Part shown: one piece after another, positions 1-9,588 of the stretch
Position numbering within the stretch: position 1 is the stretch's first letter
Layout: the number at the start of each line of letters is the position of its first letter
NCBI GenBank assembly: GCA_965198565.1
Contig: OZ240665.1
Coordinates: 2,728,001 to 2,792,000 of the forward strand
Length of the DNA stretch: 64,000 nt
From: LMUY01 sp965198565
GTDB taxonomy: Bacteria; Pseudomonadota; Alphaproteobacteria; Acetobacterales; Acetobacteraceae
Reading direction: 5' to 3'
The notes under the pieces: model-generated
Told to the model about the DNA's origin: nothing
The model's database searches: none
What the model saw: only the letters and a program-made list of their open reading frames with translations
Made by a program: the position numbers and the translations under genes

Positions 1-92
1 ATGTGTCCCGCTATAACACGAACACGGGGCGGCTGACGGAGGCGATGTTCGAGGCGGTGGTGGCCGAGGCGCGGCGAAGGGTTGGAGTTTAG
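1..92 (+). CDS. C-terminal end of an unidentified protein (partial)
   Basis: Reading codons from position 3 gives about 29 residues ending at TAG 90-92, with the end reading EAVVAEARRR before the stop. It is cut by the window edge. The stop overlaps by two bases the stop of the convergent cysteine synthase gene, which is typical of two real genes meeting tail to tail. The fragment is too short to assign a family, and it could still be a chance open frame. Confidence 0.4.
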   Translation, partial: VSRYNTNTGRLTEAMFEAVVAEARRRVGV

Positions 93-1078
93 AGCCAGGC
101 GGGCGCGGGCAGGCCGCGGTCGCGCAGGAAGGCCGGGTTGAACAGCTTGCTGGCGTAGCGGGCGCCGCCGTCGCACAGGATGGTCACGATCGTGTGGCCC
201 GGACCCATCTCCCGCGCCACCCGGACGGCAGCCGCCACGTTGAGCCCGGCCGACCCGCCCACCGACAAGCCCTCATGCGCCAGCAGGTCGAACACCTGGC
301 CGAGCGCGTCGGCGTCCGCAATGCGCACGGCGTCGTCGATCTGGACGCCCTCCAGGTTGCCGGTCACGCGGGATTGGCCGATGCCCTCGGTGATAGAGCT
401 GCCTGAGACGGAGAGGTCACCGGTCTTGATCCAGCCGTAGAGGCCGCTGCCGTCCGGGTCGGCGAGCACGATGCGGATGGCCGGGTTCTTCGCCTTCAGC
501 GCGAGCGAGACGCCGCCCAGGGTGCCGCCGGTGCCGCAGGCGCAGGTGAACGCGTCGACGCGGCCCTCGGTCTGCGCCCAGATTTCGGTGCCGGTCTCAT
601 GGTGGCCTGCGCGATTTGCCAGGTTGTCGAACTGGTTGGCCCAGAAGCCGCCGGTCTCCTCCGCCAGGCGGCGCGCCACGTGCTGGTAGTTGCCCGGGTC
701 GCGGTAGGGCTTGGCCGGGACCAGGCGCAGCACGGCGCCGATCATACGCAGGACGTCGATCTTCTCCGCGCTCTGCGTCTCGGGCACGACCACGATGCTG
801 CGGTAGCCGCGCGCGTGCGCCACCAGGGTGAGGCCGATCCCGGTGTTGCCGGCGGTGCCCTCCACCACGGTGCCGCCGGGCTGGAGCAGGCCGCGCGCCT
901 CGGCGTCGAGGATAATGGCGGCGGCGGCGCGATCCTTCACCGAGCCGCCGGGGTTCATGAACTCGGCCTTAGCGAGGATGGTGCAGCCGGTGGCCTCGGA
1001 GGCGCGGCGCAGGCGGATCAGCGGCGTGTGGCCGATCGCGCCCAACAGGCCGTCGGGCTGGTTTGTGCTTTGCGCCAT
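89..1078 (-). CDS. cysK: Cysteine synthase A-like PLP enzyme
   Basis: The 329-residue protein belongs to the beta family of PLP enzymes that make cysteine from O-acetylserine and sulfide in the cytoplasm. The PLP lysine is K48 in the motif GGSVKDR, and the substrate loop EGTAGNTGIGL lies near residues 73-83. A glycine-rich phosphate site, CGTGGTLGG, follows in the middle. The length is close to CysK (310-330). The ATG at 1078 was chosen because the residues just after it lead directly into the conserved GHTPL segment. It is divergent from a rhodanese-like gene 39 bp away, which fits a shared role in sulfur metabolism. A cystathionine beta-synthase-like role cannot be excluded from sequence alone. 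Confidence 0.87.
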   Translation of the reverse strand: MAQSTNQPDGLLGAIGHTPLIRLRRASEATGCTILAKAEFMNPGGSVKDRAAAAIILDAEARGLLQPGGTVVEGTAGNTGIGLTLVAHARGYRSIVVVPETQSAEKIDVLRMIGAVLRLVPAKPYRDPGNYQHVARRLAEETGGFWANQFDNLANRAGHHETGTEIWAQTEGRVDAFTCACGTGGTLGGVSLALKAKNPAIRIVLADPDGSGLYGWIKTGDLSVSGSSITEGIGQSRVTGNLEGVQIDDAVRIADADALGQVFDLLAHEGLSVGGSAGLNVAAAVRVAREMGPGHTIVTILCDGGARYASKLFNPAFLRDRGLPAPAWL

Positions 1079-1117
1079 GCTGAGGCACCCTTTGTCGCGG
1101 ATCAGGAGGGCTAGAAC

Positions 1118-1528
1118 ATGGTGGAAGACGTGGCGCCCAAACAGGTGTGGGAGGCGCTCAGCAGCGATCCGAACGCGTGCTTGGTGGACGTGCGCACCGA
1201 CGTGGAGTGGGCCCAGATCGGGGTGCCGGACCTGAGCGCGGCGGGCAAGCAGCCGGTGCTGCTGTCGTGGCAGGTGGCGCCGACGATGCAGGTCAACCCC
1301 AAGTTCCTCGACGAGATGGCGGCGGCCGGGATCACGCCCGAGCACGAGATCTACTTCCTGTGCCGAAGCGGGGTGCGCTCGAAGGCTGCGGCGGAACTGG
1401 CGCAGGCGGCCGGGTTTGCCCGCGCGTATAACATCGCCGACGGGTTCGAGGGGCCGCCTGGGCCTGGCGGGCTGCGCGGCACGGTGGCGGGGTGGCAGGC
1501 CGACCGGCTGCCTTGGACGCGGGGCTAG
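1118..1528 (+). CDS. Rhodanese-like sulfurtransferase domain protein
   Basis: This 136-residue single-domain rhodanese has the opening DVRTDVEW and the active-site loop FLCRSGVRS. The loop cysteine would carry a persulfide. Single-domain rhodaneses move sulfane sulfur between thiosulfate or persulfides and acceptors in the cytoplasm; no signal peptide is seen. It is divergently transcribed from the cysteine synthase gene, so a link to sulfur assimilation or detoxification is likely but inferred. The C-terminus (GWQADRLPW) is the usual ending of this subfamily. Confidence 0.88.
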   Translation: MVEDVAPKQVWEALSSDPNACLVDVRTDVEWAQIGVPDLSAAGKQPVLLSWQVAPTMQVNPKFLDEMAAAGITPEHEIYFLCRSGVRSKAAAELAQAAGFARAYNIADGFEGPPGPGGLRGTVAGWQADRLPWTRG

Positions 1529-1582
1529 AAGTGAGCAGCCACCGTTAGCCCGTTTGGCCCGCCTGCACGATGCAACTACTCC

Positions 1583-1599
1583 CTCTCCCTCTGGGAGAG
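1583..1599. repeat. Palindromic repeat copy (CTCTCCC/GGGAGAG family)
   Basis: A 7-bp inverted repeat, CTCTCCC-TCT-GGGAGAG, in the gap between the rhodanese gene and the SDR gene. It is a short copy of the repeat family found throughout this window. Confidence 0.7.
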
Positions 1600-1617
1600 A
1601 GCTTGTGGGCTGCGTCG

Positions 1618-2376
1618 TTAGCTCAGCACGATCCCGCCGCACACATTCAGCGTCTGCCCCGTCACGAAGGCGGACGCGTCCGAGGCGAGGAACACCGCCG
1701 GGCCGGCGACATCCTCCGGCTGGCCCAAGCGGGCGAGCGCGGTCTTGCTGATCCAGGCGTCGCGGATTTCGGGCACCTCGAGATTGGTGCGGCCCATGTC
1801 GGTCACGATGATGCCGGGGCAGAGGCAGTTGGCGGTGATGCCGAACGGCCCCACCTCCTGCGCCAATACCCGGGTGAACCCCATCACCGCCGCCTTCGAC
1901 GCCGAATAGTGCGCCTGCTCCGGCGCGCCGTGCTTGCCGCCGATCGAGGCAACGTTGACGATGCGGCCATAGCGGCGCTCGCGCATGTGCGGCAGCAACG
2001 CCTGGGTGACCAGGAAGGTGCCCTTGGCGTTGACGTCCATCACCGCGTCCCACACGTGCTCGTCCAGCGTCTCGACCCGGCTGGTGATCAGGATGCCGGC
2101 ATTGTTCACCACCGCGTCGATATGCCCGGCGGCGCCCAAGGCGGCGTCGATCATCGCAGCCACCTCCTGCTTGCTCGACACGTCGGCGGTAAAGGCGTGC
2201 ACCGTGCGGCCCAGTGCGGCCAGTTCGCCGCGCGTCTCCTCGAGGGTGGCGCTCTGGCGTTCGATATCGTTCAGCACGAGGTCGAACCCGGCCTGCGCCA
2301 GCCCCATCGCAATGGCTCGGCCGATGCCGCGGCTGGCGCCGGTGACGAGTGCGACGCGTGGGATGGGGTCGGACAT
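1618..2376 (-). CDS. Short-chain dehydrogenase/reductase (SDR)
   Basis: This 252-residue classical SDR has the nucleotide-binding motif TGASRGIG near the N-terminus, NNAG near residue 90 and the catalytic YSASK near residue 157. It resembles the 3-oxoacyl-ACP reductase/polyol dehydrogenase group, which oxidises or reduces a hydroxyl group using NAD(P). It is the last gene of the minus-strand operon that starts with the FGGY kinase, 12 bp after the ABC permease. Its natural substrate is therefore probably a sugar, polyol or ketose imported by that system, but this is inferred from position only. Confidence 0.85.
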   Translation of the reverse strand: MSDPIPRVALVTGASRGIGRAIAMGLAQAGFDLVLNDIERQSATLEETRGELAALGRTVHAFTADVSSKQEVAAMIDAALGAAGHIDAVVNNAGILITSRVETLDEHVWDAVMDVNAKGTFLVTQALLPHMRERRYGRIVNVASIGGKHGAPEQAHYSASKAAVMGFTRVLAQEVGPFGITANCLCPGIIVTDMGRTNLEVPEIRDAWISKTALARLGQPEDVAGPAVFLASDASAFVTGQTLNVCGGIVLS

Positions 2377-2388
2377 GGGCGCGCCTCC

Positions 2389-3390
2389 TCAGAAGAACCG
2401 GATTTCGCCGCGTAGCACGGCCAGGCTCACGGCGGCGATCATCACAACGCCGCGCACCTCGTTCTGCATATAGAAGGGCGCGCCCAGCAGGTTCAATCCA
2501 TTGTCGAGCATGCCGATGATCACGACACCGACGAGCGTGCCCTGGACGGTGGCGCGGCCGGGCTTGAACGCGGTCATGCCGAGGAACACGGCGGTGAGGC
2601 TGTCCATCAGGTAGGGCTCGCCGGCGCCGGGCTGCCCGGTGCCGAGCCGCGCGGTCAGCATGATGCCGCCGAGTGCTGCGCCAAACGCGGAGAGCGCCAG
2701 CGCCAGCAGGCGGCACTGGTTGACCGAGATGCCGGACAGCCGCGCGGCCTGGATGTTGGCGCCCGTCGCGGTGATGGCGCGGCCGAAGCGGGTGCGGTTC
2801 AGCAGCACGTAGAACAGGCCGACCATCACCAGCGCGATGATGATGGGCACGGGGATGACGCCGAACACGCGGCCGGTGGCGATCGCGTAGTAGGAATCGG
2901 GGAAGCTGGCGTAGATCGAGTCGCCGCCATCGTAGGCGTAGTTCGCGCCTAAGGCGATCGGGCCCATTGCCAGGGTGGCGATCAGTGATGGGATGCGCAG
3001 CTTGGTCACCAGCAGGCCGCTGACGACGCCGATGCAGGTGCCAGCCAGCACCGGGATGACGATGGCGAGCACGACAGGCAGCCCGGACCACACCATCAGC
3101 CCGGCCGAGAGCACGCCGGACAGCCCGGCCACCTCGCCGACCGAGAGGTCGAACTCGCCGCTGGCCACGGCCACGGTGAGGCCGGAGGAGATCACCGTCA
3201 GCACCGAAATCTGCACCAGGATGTTGCGGATGTTGGCGGTGGAGACGAAGCGCTGGCTGGTGGCGGCGAACAGGATGAAGATCACCACGGCGGCCATCAC
3301 CGTGCCGTATCGGGTGAGCAATTCGTGGCGCTGCTTGCGGCGCGGGGCGGCGGCGGGCATGGCGGCGGATTCGAGTTCGGTCGTGCTCAT
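2389..3390 (-). CDS. Ribose-type ABC transporter permease
   Basis: This 333-residue RbsC/BPD_transp_2-family inner-membrane permease has about eight to ten hydrophobic segments starting near residue 28. The segment GEFDLSVGEVAGL matches the conserved GGIDLSVG motif of sugar permeases, with GE in place of GG. It lies two bases after the ATPase gene and 12 bp before the SDR gene. Together with the ATPase and the binding protein it forms a complete CUT2 importer (ribose, autoinducer-2, polyols). Two identical permeases would form the channel because no second permease gene is present. The specific substrate is unknown. Confidence 0.88.
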   Translation of the reverse strand: MSTTELESAAMPAAAPRRKQRHELLTRYGTVMAAVVIFILFAATSQRFVSTANIRNILVQISVLTVISSGLTVAVASGEFDLSVGEVAGLSGVLSAGLMVWSGLPVVLAIVIPVLAGTCIGVVSGLLVTKLRIPSLIATLAMGPIALGANYAYDGGDSIYASFPDSYYAIATGRVFGVIPVPIIIALVMVGLFYVLLNRTRFGRAITATGANIQAARLSGISVNQCRLLALALSAFGAALGGIMLTARLGTGQPGAGEPYLMDSLTAVFLGMTAFKPGRATVQGTLVGVVIIGMLDNGLNLLGAPFYMQNEVRGVVMIAAVSLAVLRGEIRFF

Positions 3391-3392
3391 GG

Positions 3393-4914
<1,522 letters not shown>

Positions 4915-4916
<2 letters not shown>

Positions 4917-4937
4917 GCCCGGACTTGATCCGGGCAT
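4915..4937. repeat. ATGCCCGGA/TCCGGGCAT palindrome over the ABC ATPase start
   Basis: A perfect 9-bp inverted repeat with a 5-base spacer (CTTGA). This is the core of the well-known alphaproteobacterial repeat that reads through as MPGSSPGM. The proposed ATG of the ABC ATPase (4916-4914, minus strand) falls on its edge. Confidence 0.75.
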
Positions 4938-4997
4938 CCACGCAGTGCCGCTCCCGAGATCAGCCACGATTGCGCACCTTCGTTCCCGTCCCCTTCC

Positions 4998-5138
4998 CGC
5001 CCCTCTCCCGTCCGACACGGGAGAGGGGCGGGGTGAGGGCGCTTGGGTTGGCCGAAGCTAGCAGGCTCACTCCATTGCGCCCGATCGATCGCGGCCTTCG
5101 TACCCTCACCCCAACCCTCTCCCGCCCGCGGGAGAGGG
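4998..5138. repeat. Inverted pair of CTCTCCC-type hairpins
   Basis: Two hairpins lie in the 289-bp gap between the ATPase and binding-protein genes. The first (4998-5030) has a perfect 14-bp stem. The second (5115-5138) has an 11-bp stem. The flanking GGTGAGGG and CCCTCACC motifs face each other, so this is a head-to-head pair like a BIME. It could act as a transcript stabiliser or attenuator between the highly expressed binding protein and the transporter genes. Confidence 0.75.
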
Positions 5139-5205
5139 AGATAGGCAAGTCCGGGATGACGGTTGCGATGGGATAGGACTGCCACAGCAAAAGCATAGGA
5201 TCGTC

Positions 5206-6312
5206 CTACGCCTTCATCCCTGCGGTCGCGCGATCGCGGTAGATGTAGTAGAGGTCGGTCGCGTCGTAGCTCGGCGTGCCCGCTGGCGGGATGTTCACGC
5301 CCTTGACCAGCAGCGGGGCTGGGAAATCCACCGTGGGCACGGGCGCCACTTCCTTGGCGCTGCGGCCCTTGCTGACGATCTCGTTCACCATCCAGCCGCC
5401 ATACGCGCCCCACAATTCGAACGCCTGCGCGCAGGTCGCCATCATCGGGTAGTCCGGGTTGCGCATGCGGTCGAGCGCGGTCGGGTCGCCGTCGCAGCCA
5501 ACCACGAAGATCTTGTCCTGCAGCTTGTGCGACATGATGACTTCGGCGGCCGCCATGGCGGGCTCGTCCCACGGGCACCAGATCGCGTCCAGGTCGTCGC
5601 CATACCGGGTGAGCCAGTCGTTGACGGCGTTCTGGGTGGTCTCGAAGAATCCGGAATACTGGATGACGCGGTCGGCCTTGAGCGTGATCCAGTCGTTCTC
5701 GCTCAGGATGTCGCGCATCACCTTGCCGCGCTTGCGGGTGCCGTGATGGAAGTTGGCGATGATGGCGCAGATATTGGCCTTGGTCTTGCCCTTGGCCAGC
5801 AGGTTTTCCACCATATACTGGCCGAATGCGCCGCCCATGACATAGTTGTTGCTGGTAATGTCGGCGATCGCGGGCGACTGCCAGCCGCTATCGAGGCTGA
5901 AGAACGGGATTTTGCTGGTTTGCAGGTCCTGCAACGCGCTGTGGGCAGCGGTCAACGTGCCGTAGAGCACCATGATCGCGTCGGACTTGGCGGTGATCGC
6001 GTCCTCGATCTGGCTGACCAGCGCGCCGGGGTCGCCCTTGGCGTCGGTGAGGTTCACCTGCCAGCTCTTGTCGAGCCCCGTGGTCTTGAGCCATTGCTGC
6101 ATCCCGGCCCAGGCGCGCTGGTCGGATTGCGCCGACATTTGTTGCGCGACCACGGCGAGCTTGATCGGCTTGCCTTCCGCCGCGCGCGCCGGCGTGCTGC
6201 CGAGCAGGAATTGCGACAGACCCGGCGTGGTCAGCGCGGCGGCGCCAAGGCCGAGCCCGCGCAACAAGTTGCGGCGCGAGGCATCCTCGAGAGCGATGGT
6301 TTCTTTGTCCAT
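5206..6312 (-). CDS. Ribose-type ABC transporter substrate-binding protein (Tat-exported)
   Basis: This 368-residue periplasmic binding protein is of the RbsB/LsrB type (Peripla_BP_4). The N-terminus carries a twin-arginine signal (SRRNLLRGLGLG followed by a hydrophobic stretch and an ARA cleavage site near residue 40). It has the alternating alpha/beta pattern of the fold, with CDGDPTALDRM near the hinge. The start at ATG 6312 is supported by a strong GGAGG ribosome site about 9 bases upstream, so the longer upstream frame is not used. It lies 289 bp upstream of the ATPase and 32 bp after the E2-like gene. The ligand is unknown. Confidence 0.88.
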   Translation of the reverse strand: MDKETIALEDASRRNLLRGLGLGAAALTTPGLSQFLLGSTPARAAEGKPIKLAVVAQQMSAQSDQRAWAGMQQWLKTTGLDKSWQVNLTDAKGDPGALVSQIEDAITAKSDAIMVLYGTLTAAHSALQDLQTSKIPFFSLDSGWQSPAIADITSNNYVMGGAFGQYMVENLLAKGKTKANICAIIANFHHGTRKRGKVMRDILSENDWITLKADRVIQYSGFFETTQNAVNDWLTRYGDDLDAIWCPWDEPAMAAAEVIMSHKLQDKIFVVGCDGDPTALDRMRNPDYPMMATCAQAFELWGAYGGWMVNEIVSKGRSAKEVAPVPTVDFPAPLLVKGVNIPPAGTPSYDATDLYYIYRDRATAGMKA

Positions 6313-6344
6313 TCTTAAATCCCCTCCTCGTTGTGGTTGGTGGT

Positions 6345-7574
6345 CTACGAAGCGCCGTCCTCGAACAGGGCGGCGATGTGCTGCGGCGCGTCCCATTGCG
6401 GCATATGGCCGACGCCTGGAACGAGATGGATGGCCACGCGGGTCGGCAGCCGCGTCACCTGCGTCCACGGGATGATCTCGTCCGCCAAGCCCCAGACCAC
6501 GCGCACCGGCATGGGCAGAGCCTCCAGATCAGCAACGATGTCGACCTGCTGTTGGTTGCCGGCGACGATCGCGGCGGCGAGTTCGGCAAGGCGGCCGGCG
6601 GCGAGGGATTGCGCGAGTTCGGCCAATTGGCTCTTGGACAAAGCGGGCGGCCGCGGCGAGAGTTGACGCAGCAGATGCGCCAGCGCGCCCGGCGTCCGCA
6701 CCGCCGCCATGCCGTGCACGAAGTCCCCGGCGATGGCGCTCCCCACGCCGGCGGGGGCCAGCAAGGTGAGCCGCGCGACGTGCTGCGGATGCAGCCGGGC
6801 CAAGGCGACGGCCACGGCGGCGCCGAGCGAGTGGCCGATGAGTTCCACCTTGCCGCCTTCGGCCAACAACGGCGCCAACGGCCCGGCGAGGTCGGCGATG
6901 TCGCTGGCTTCCAGCGCGGTGGCGCCGTGGCCCGGCAGGTCGGGCGCGGCGACGGCGAGACCGCGGCGGGCAAGCTGCGGCGCGAGTGCGGCCCAGGTTT
7001 GCGCGTCCCCACCGAAGCCGTGCAGCAGAACGGCGCGGCCAGTCTGCCGCCCTTGCGCGGGCCAGCGGGTGACGGCGAGTGGCCCGGAAGCGGCGGTTTG
7101 GCTCGGCCGCACGTCGCCGCCTTCGATCCGGCCGCGGCGCCCGGTGCCGCGCAGGCTGCGGAGTTCCAACCCCGCCTCGCGCGCCAGGCGCCGGGCGACC
7201 GGGGTGGCGCGCGGCCGTTCGGCCGATGGGTGGGCTGCGGGGATGGGGCGGGACGTAGGCCCAGCCTCAGCCATCGGCGCCGACGCGGGCACGGCTTGCG
7301 CCACCGGCTCGGGGATCGGCTCGGCAGCGGCGTTTCCAGCGGCTTCGTAGCGGCAGAGCGGCGCCCCGACGTCCACGTCTGTGCCTTCCGCCGCCAGCAC
7401 TTCGACGAGGGTGCCATCAGCCAGGGCGGGCAGCTCCACCACCGTCTTGTCGCTCTCGATTTCCACGATGGTCTCGCCGCGGCGGAAGGCATCGCCGGGC
7501 CGCTTGAGCCAGCCGGCGATGCGGCCGGTCTCCATGGTCTCGCCGAGCCGTGGCAGGTTGAGGGTGGCGATCAT
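6345..7574 (-). CDS. acoC: AcoC-like E2: lipoyl domain fused to an alpha/beta hydrolase
   Basis: This 409-residue protein has three parts. Residues 1-80 are a lipoyl domain with lipoylation lysine K43 in ESDKTVV. Residues about 115-160 resemble an E3-binding domain (PVARRLARE, LRGTGRRGRI). The rest is an alpha/beta hydrolase with LLHGFGG, nucleophile GHSLGAA and a late GVGH. This is the layout of AcoC, the acyltransferase of acetoin dehydrogenase complexes, rather than of a standard E2 with an acetyltransferase core. Its start overlaps the E1-beta stop (ATGA), implying coupling. It would move an acyl group from E1 to CoA. No E3 (lipoamide dehydrogenase) gene is in the operon. Confidence 0.85.
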   Translation of the reverse strand: MIATLNLPRLGETMETGRIAGWLKRPGDAFRRGETIVEIESDKTVVELPALADGTLVEVLAAEGTDVDVGAPLCRYEAAGNAAAEPIPEPVAQAVPASAPMAEAGPTSRPIPAAHPSAERPRATPVARRLAREAGLELRSLRGTGRRGRIEGGDVRPSQTAASGPLAVTRWPAQGRQTGRAVLLHGFGGDAQTWAALAPQLARRGLAVAAPDLPGHGATALEASDIADLAGPLAPLLAEGGKVELIGHSLGAAVAVALARLHPQHVARLTLLAPAGVGSAIAGDFVHGMAAVRTPGALAHLLRQLSPRPPALSKSQLAELAQSLAAGRLAELAAAIVAGNQQQVDIVADLEALPMPVRVVWGLADEIIPWTQVTRLPTRVAIHLVPGVGHMPQWDAPQHIAALFEDGAS

Positions 7575-8566
7575 TTGCCGAGCAGCTTGGTGACGATGCC
7601 GACGATCACGTCCACTTGCGGCACGGCGGCGGATTCGAGCGCGGGGGAAACCGGGATCGGCACGTCCTCGCCGGCGATGCGGATCACCGGGTCTTCCAGG
7701 TAGTCGAAGCATTCCTCGCTGATGCGGGCGGCCAGTTCGGCGGCGACGCCCGCGGTGAGGTGCGCCTCGCTGATCACCACGGCGCGGCCGATGCGCTCGA
7801 CCGACTCCGCGACGGTTTCCATGTCGAGCGGGTTGAGCGTACGCAGGTCGATCACCTCGGCCTCGATGCCGCGCTCGGCCAGGCGGGCGGCGGCGTCCAT
7901 CGCGGTGTGCACCATGCGGGAATAGGTGACGAGCACGACGTCGCTGCCCTGGCGGCGGACGGCGGCGCGGCCCCAGGGCAGCACGGGGGCGAGCAGGTCG
8001 GCGCGTTCCTTGCGGGCGTAGAGCGCCTTGTGCTCGATGAACACCACCGGGTCGGGCAGGGTCAGCGCGTGGCGCAGCAGGTGGTAGGCGTCGGCGGCGG
8101 TGGCGGGCATGGCCAGGCGCAAGCCGGGGATGTGCATCACCCAGGCCTCGAGGCTTTGCGAGTGCTGCGCGCCGGCGGAGCGCCCGGTGCCGCCCTGGGT
8201 GCGCAACACCATGGGCACGCCGATCTGGCCGCCGAACATGGTGCGGATTTTCGCCGCCTGGTTGGCGAGCTGGTCCATCACCAGGCCCAGGAAGTCCACG
8301 TACATCAGCTCGGCCACCGGGCGCAGGCCCGTCATTGCGGCGCCGACCGCGACGCCCACGATGGCGGCTTCGCTGATGGGGGTGTCGATCAGGCGGCCGG
8401 GGCCGAACTGGCCGATCAGGTCCTTGGTGACGCCATAGGCGCCGCCGTAGCGGCCGACCTCCTCGCCGATGACGACGATGCGCTCGTCCTCGTGCATCGC
8501 CTCGAGCAGCGCCTGGCGCAGCGCGTCGCGATAGGTGATGTCGCTGAGCTCGGTCTGGGCGTCCAT
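7571..8566 (-). CDS. acoB: Acetoin/2-oxoacid dehydrogenase-type E1 beta subunit
   Basis: This 331-residue protein is of the PDH-beta/AcoB family. It opens with TYRDALRQAL and has VIGEEVG, the conserved DTPISE segment and the AGAQHSQSLEAW motif typical of E1 beta. With the adjacent alpha subunit it forms a TPP-dependent heterotetramer that cleaves an acyloin or decarboxylates a 2-oxoacid and passes the acyl group to lipoyl-E2. It is two bases after the alpha gene and overlaps the E2 gene by four bases. Sequence alone does not separate acetoin from pyruvate or branched-chain substrates. Confidence 0.88.
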   Translation of the reverse strand: MDAQTELSDITYRDALRQALLEAMHEDERIVVIGEEVGRYGGAYGVTKDLIGQFGPGRLIDTPISEAAIVGVAVGAAMTGLRPVAELMYVDFLGLVMDQLANQAAKIRTMFGGQIGVPMVLRTQGGTGRSAGAQHSQSLEAWVMHIPGLRLAMPATAADAYHLLRHALTLPDPVVFIEHKALYARKERADLLAPVLPWGRAAVRRQGSDVVLVTYSRMVHTAMDAAARLAERGIEAEVIDLRTLNPLDMETVAESVERIGRAVVISEAHLTAGVAAELAARISEECFDYLEDPVIRIAGEDVPIPVSPALESAAVPQVDVIVGIVTKLLGK

Positions 8567-8568
8567 GC

Positions 8569-9588
8569 TCAGGCCCTCGCCAGGATGCGGTCGATGCGGG
8601 TTTGCAGCGGCTCCGGCTCCGGCTCGCCGGGGGCGAACACGTCGCGGAACAGCGCGTCCAAGGGTGGGGCGGGGGCTTTCTCGGCGAAGCTGATGGCGTC
8701 GTCCATTTCGCGCGCGATGGCGGCGTCGGCCTGGTCGAGCTCGGCCTCGGTGGACCCGGCGGCGAGCAGCGCGCGGCGGGCGGAGAGCACCGGGTCGCGC
8801 TTGCGGCCGAGCTCTTCCTCTTCGGCGGTGCGATAGGGGCTCTTGTCCATGCGGCCGTGGCCGTAGAAGCGGAAGCACGACACGGCGAGGAAGCCGGGGC
8901 GGCCAGCGCGCGCGCCTTCGATCAGCGGGTCGGCGGCGGCGAACACCGCGCCCACGTCCTCGCCATCGGCCAGCCCGGCGGCGAGCCCGAGCGCTTCGGC
9001 GCGGTGGCCGAACTCCACCATGCGGGTGGCCTGGTCCACGCGCGTGCCCATGCCGTATTGGTTGTTCACGCAGACGAACAGCACCGGCAGGTCCCACAGC
9101 GCCGCCATGTTCATGCTCTCGTAGAGGATGCCCTGGCCCATCGCGCCGTCGCCGAAGAAGGCGACCGAGACGGCATCGATGCCTAGCCGGCGATAGCTCA
9201 ACCCGGCGCCCACCACGTGGGGAATGCCGCCGCCGACGATCGCGTTGGCGCCTAGATGGCCGAGCGCCATGTCCGCGATGTGCATCGAGCCGCCCTTGCC
9301 GCCGCAATAGCCGGTCTGCTTGCCGGCGATCTCGGCCATCATGCGCGCCGGGTCGGCGCCGCGGGCGAGGAAGATGCCGTGGCCGCGGTGATGCGTGGTG
9401 AAGCTGTCCGAGGGGCGCATGGCCGCGCACACGCCAGCGGCGGCGGCTTCCTCGCCGATGGAGAGATGCAGCATCGACCCGGCGGACAGCCCGCGGACAT
9501 AGAGCTCGGCCACCCGCTCCTCGAACGAGCGGATGCGCCGCATGGTGCGGTAGAGATCGTTGAGCGGCAGGTTGGTCAGTGTCGTCAC
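8569..9588 (-). CDS. acoA: Acetoin/2-oxoacid dehydrogenase-type E1 alpha subunit
   Basis: This 339-residue PDH E1-alpha/AcoA family protein carries the TPP-Mg motif, running from GDGAMGQG to VNNQYGMGT about 30 residues later. The segment THHRGHGIFLARG is typical of the AcoA/short E1-alpha group. The subunit is shorter than mitochondrial-type E1 alpha and lacks a fused lipoyl domain. Its ATG overlaps the stop of the upstream FGGY kinase gene (ATGA), so a kinase and a C-C cleaving enzyme are translated as one unit. That suggests a phosphorylated ketose as substrate, which is an inference. Confidence 0.88.
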   Translation of the reverse strand: MTTLTNLPLNDLYRTMRRIRSFEERVAELYVRGLSAGSMLHLSIGEEAAAAGVCAAMRPSDSFTTHHRGHGIFLARGADPARMMAEIAGKQTGYCGGKGGSMHIADMALGHLGANAIVGGGIPHVVGAGLSYRRLGIDAVSVAFFGDGAMGQGILYESMNMAALWDLPVLFVCVNNQYGMGTRVDQATRMVEFGHRAEALGLAAGLADGEDVGAVFAAADPLIEGARAGRPGFLAVSCFRFYGHGRMDKSPYRTAEEEELGRKRDPVLSARRALLAAGSTEAELDQADAAIAREMDDAISFAEKAPAPPLDALFRDVFAPGEPEPEPLQTRIDRILARA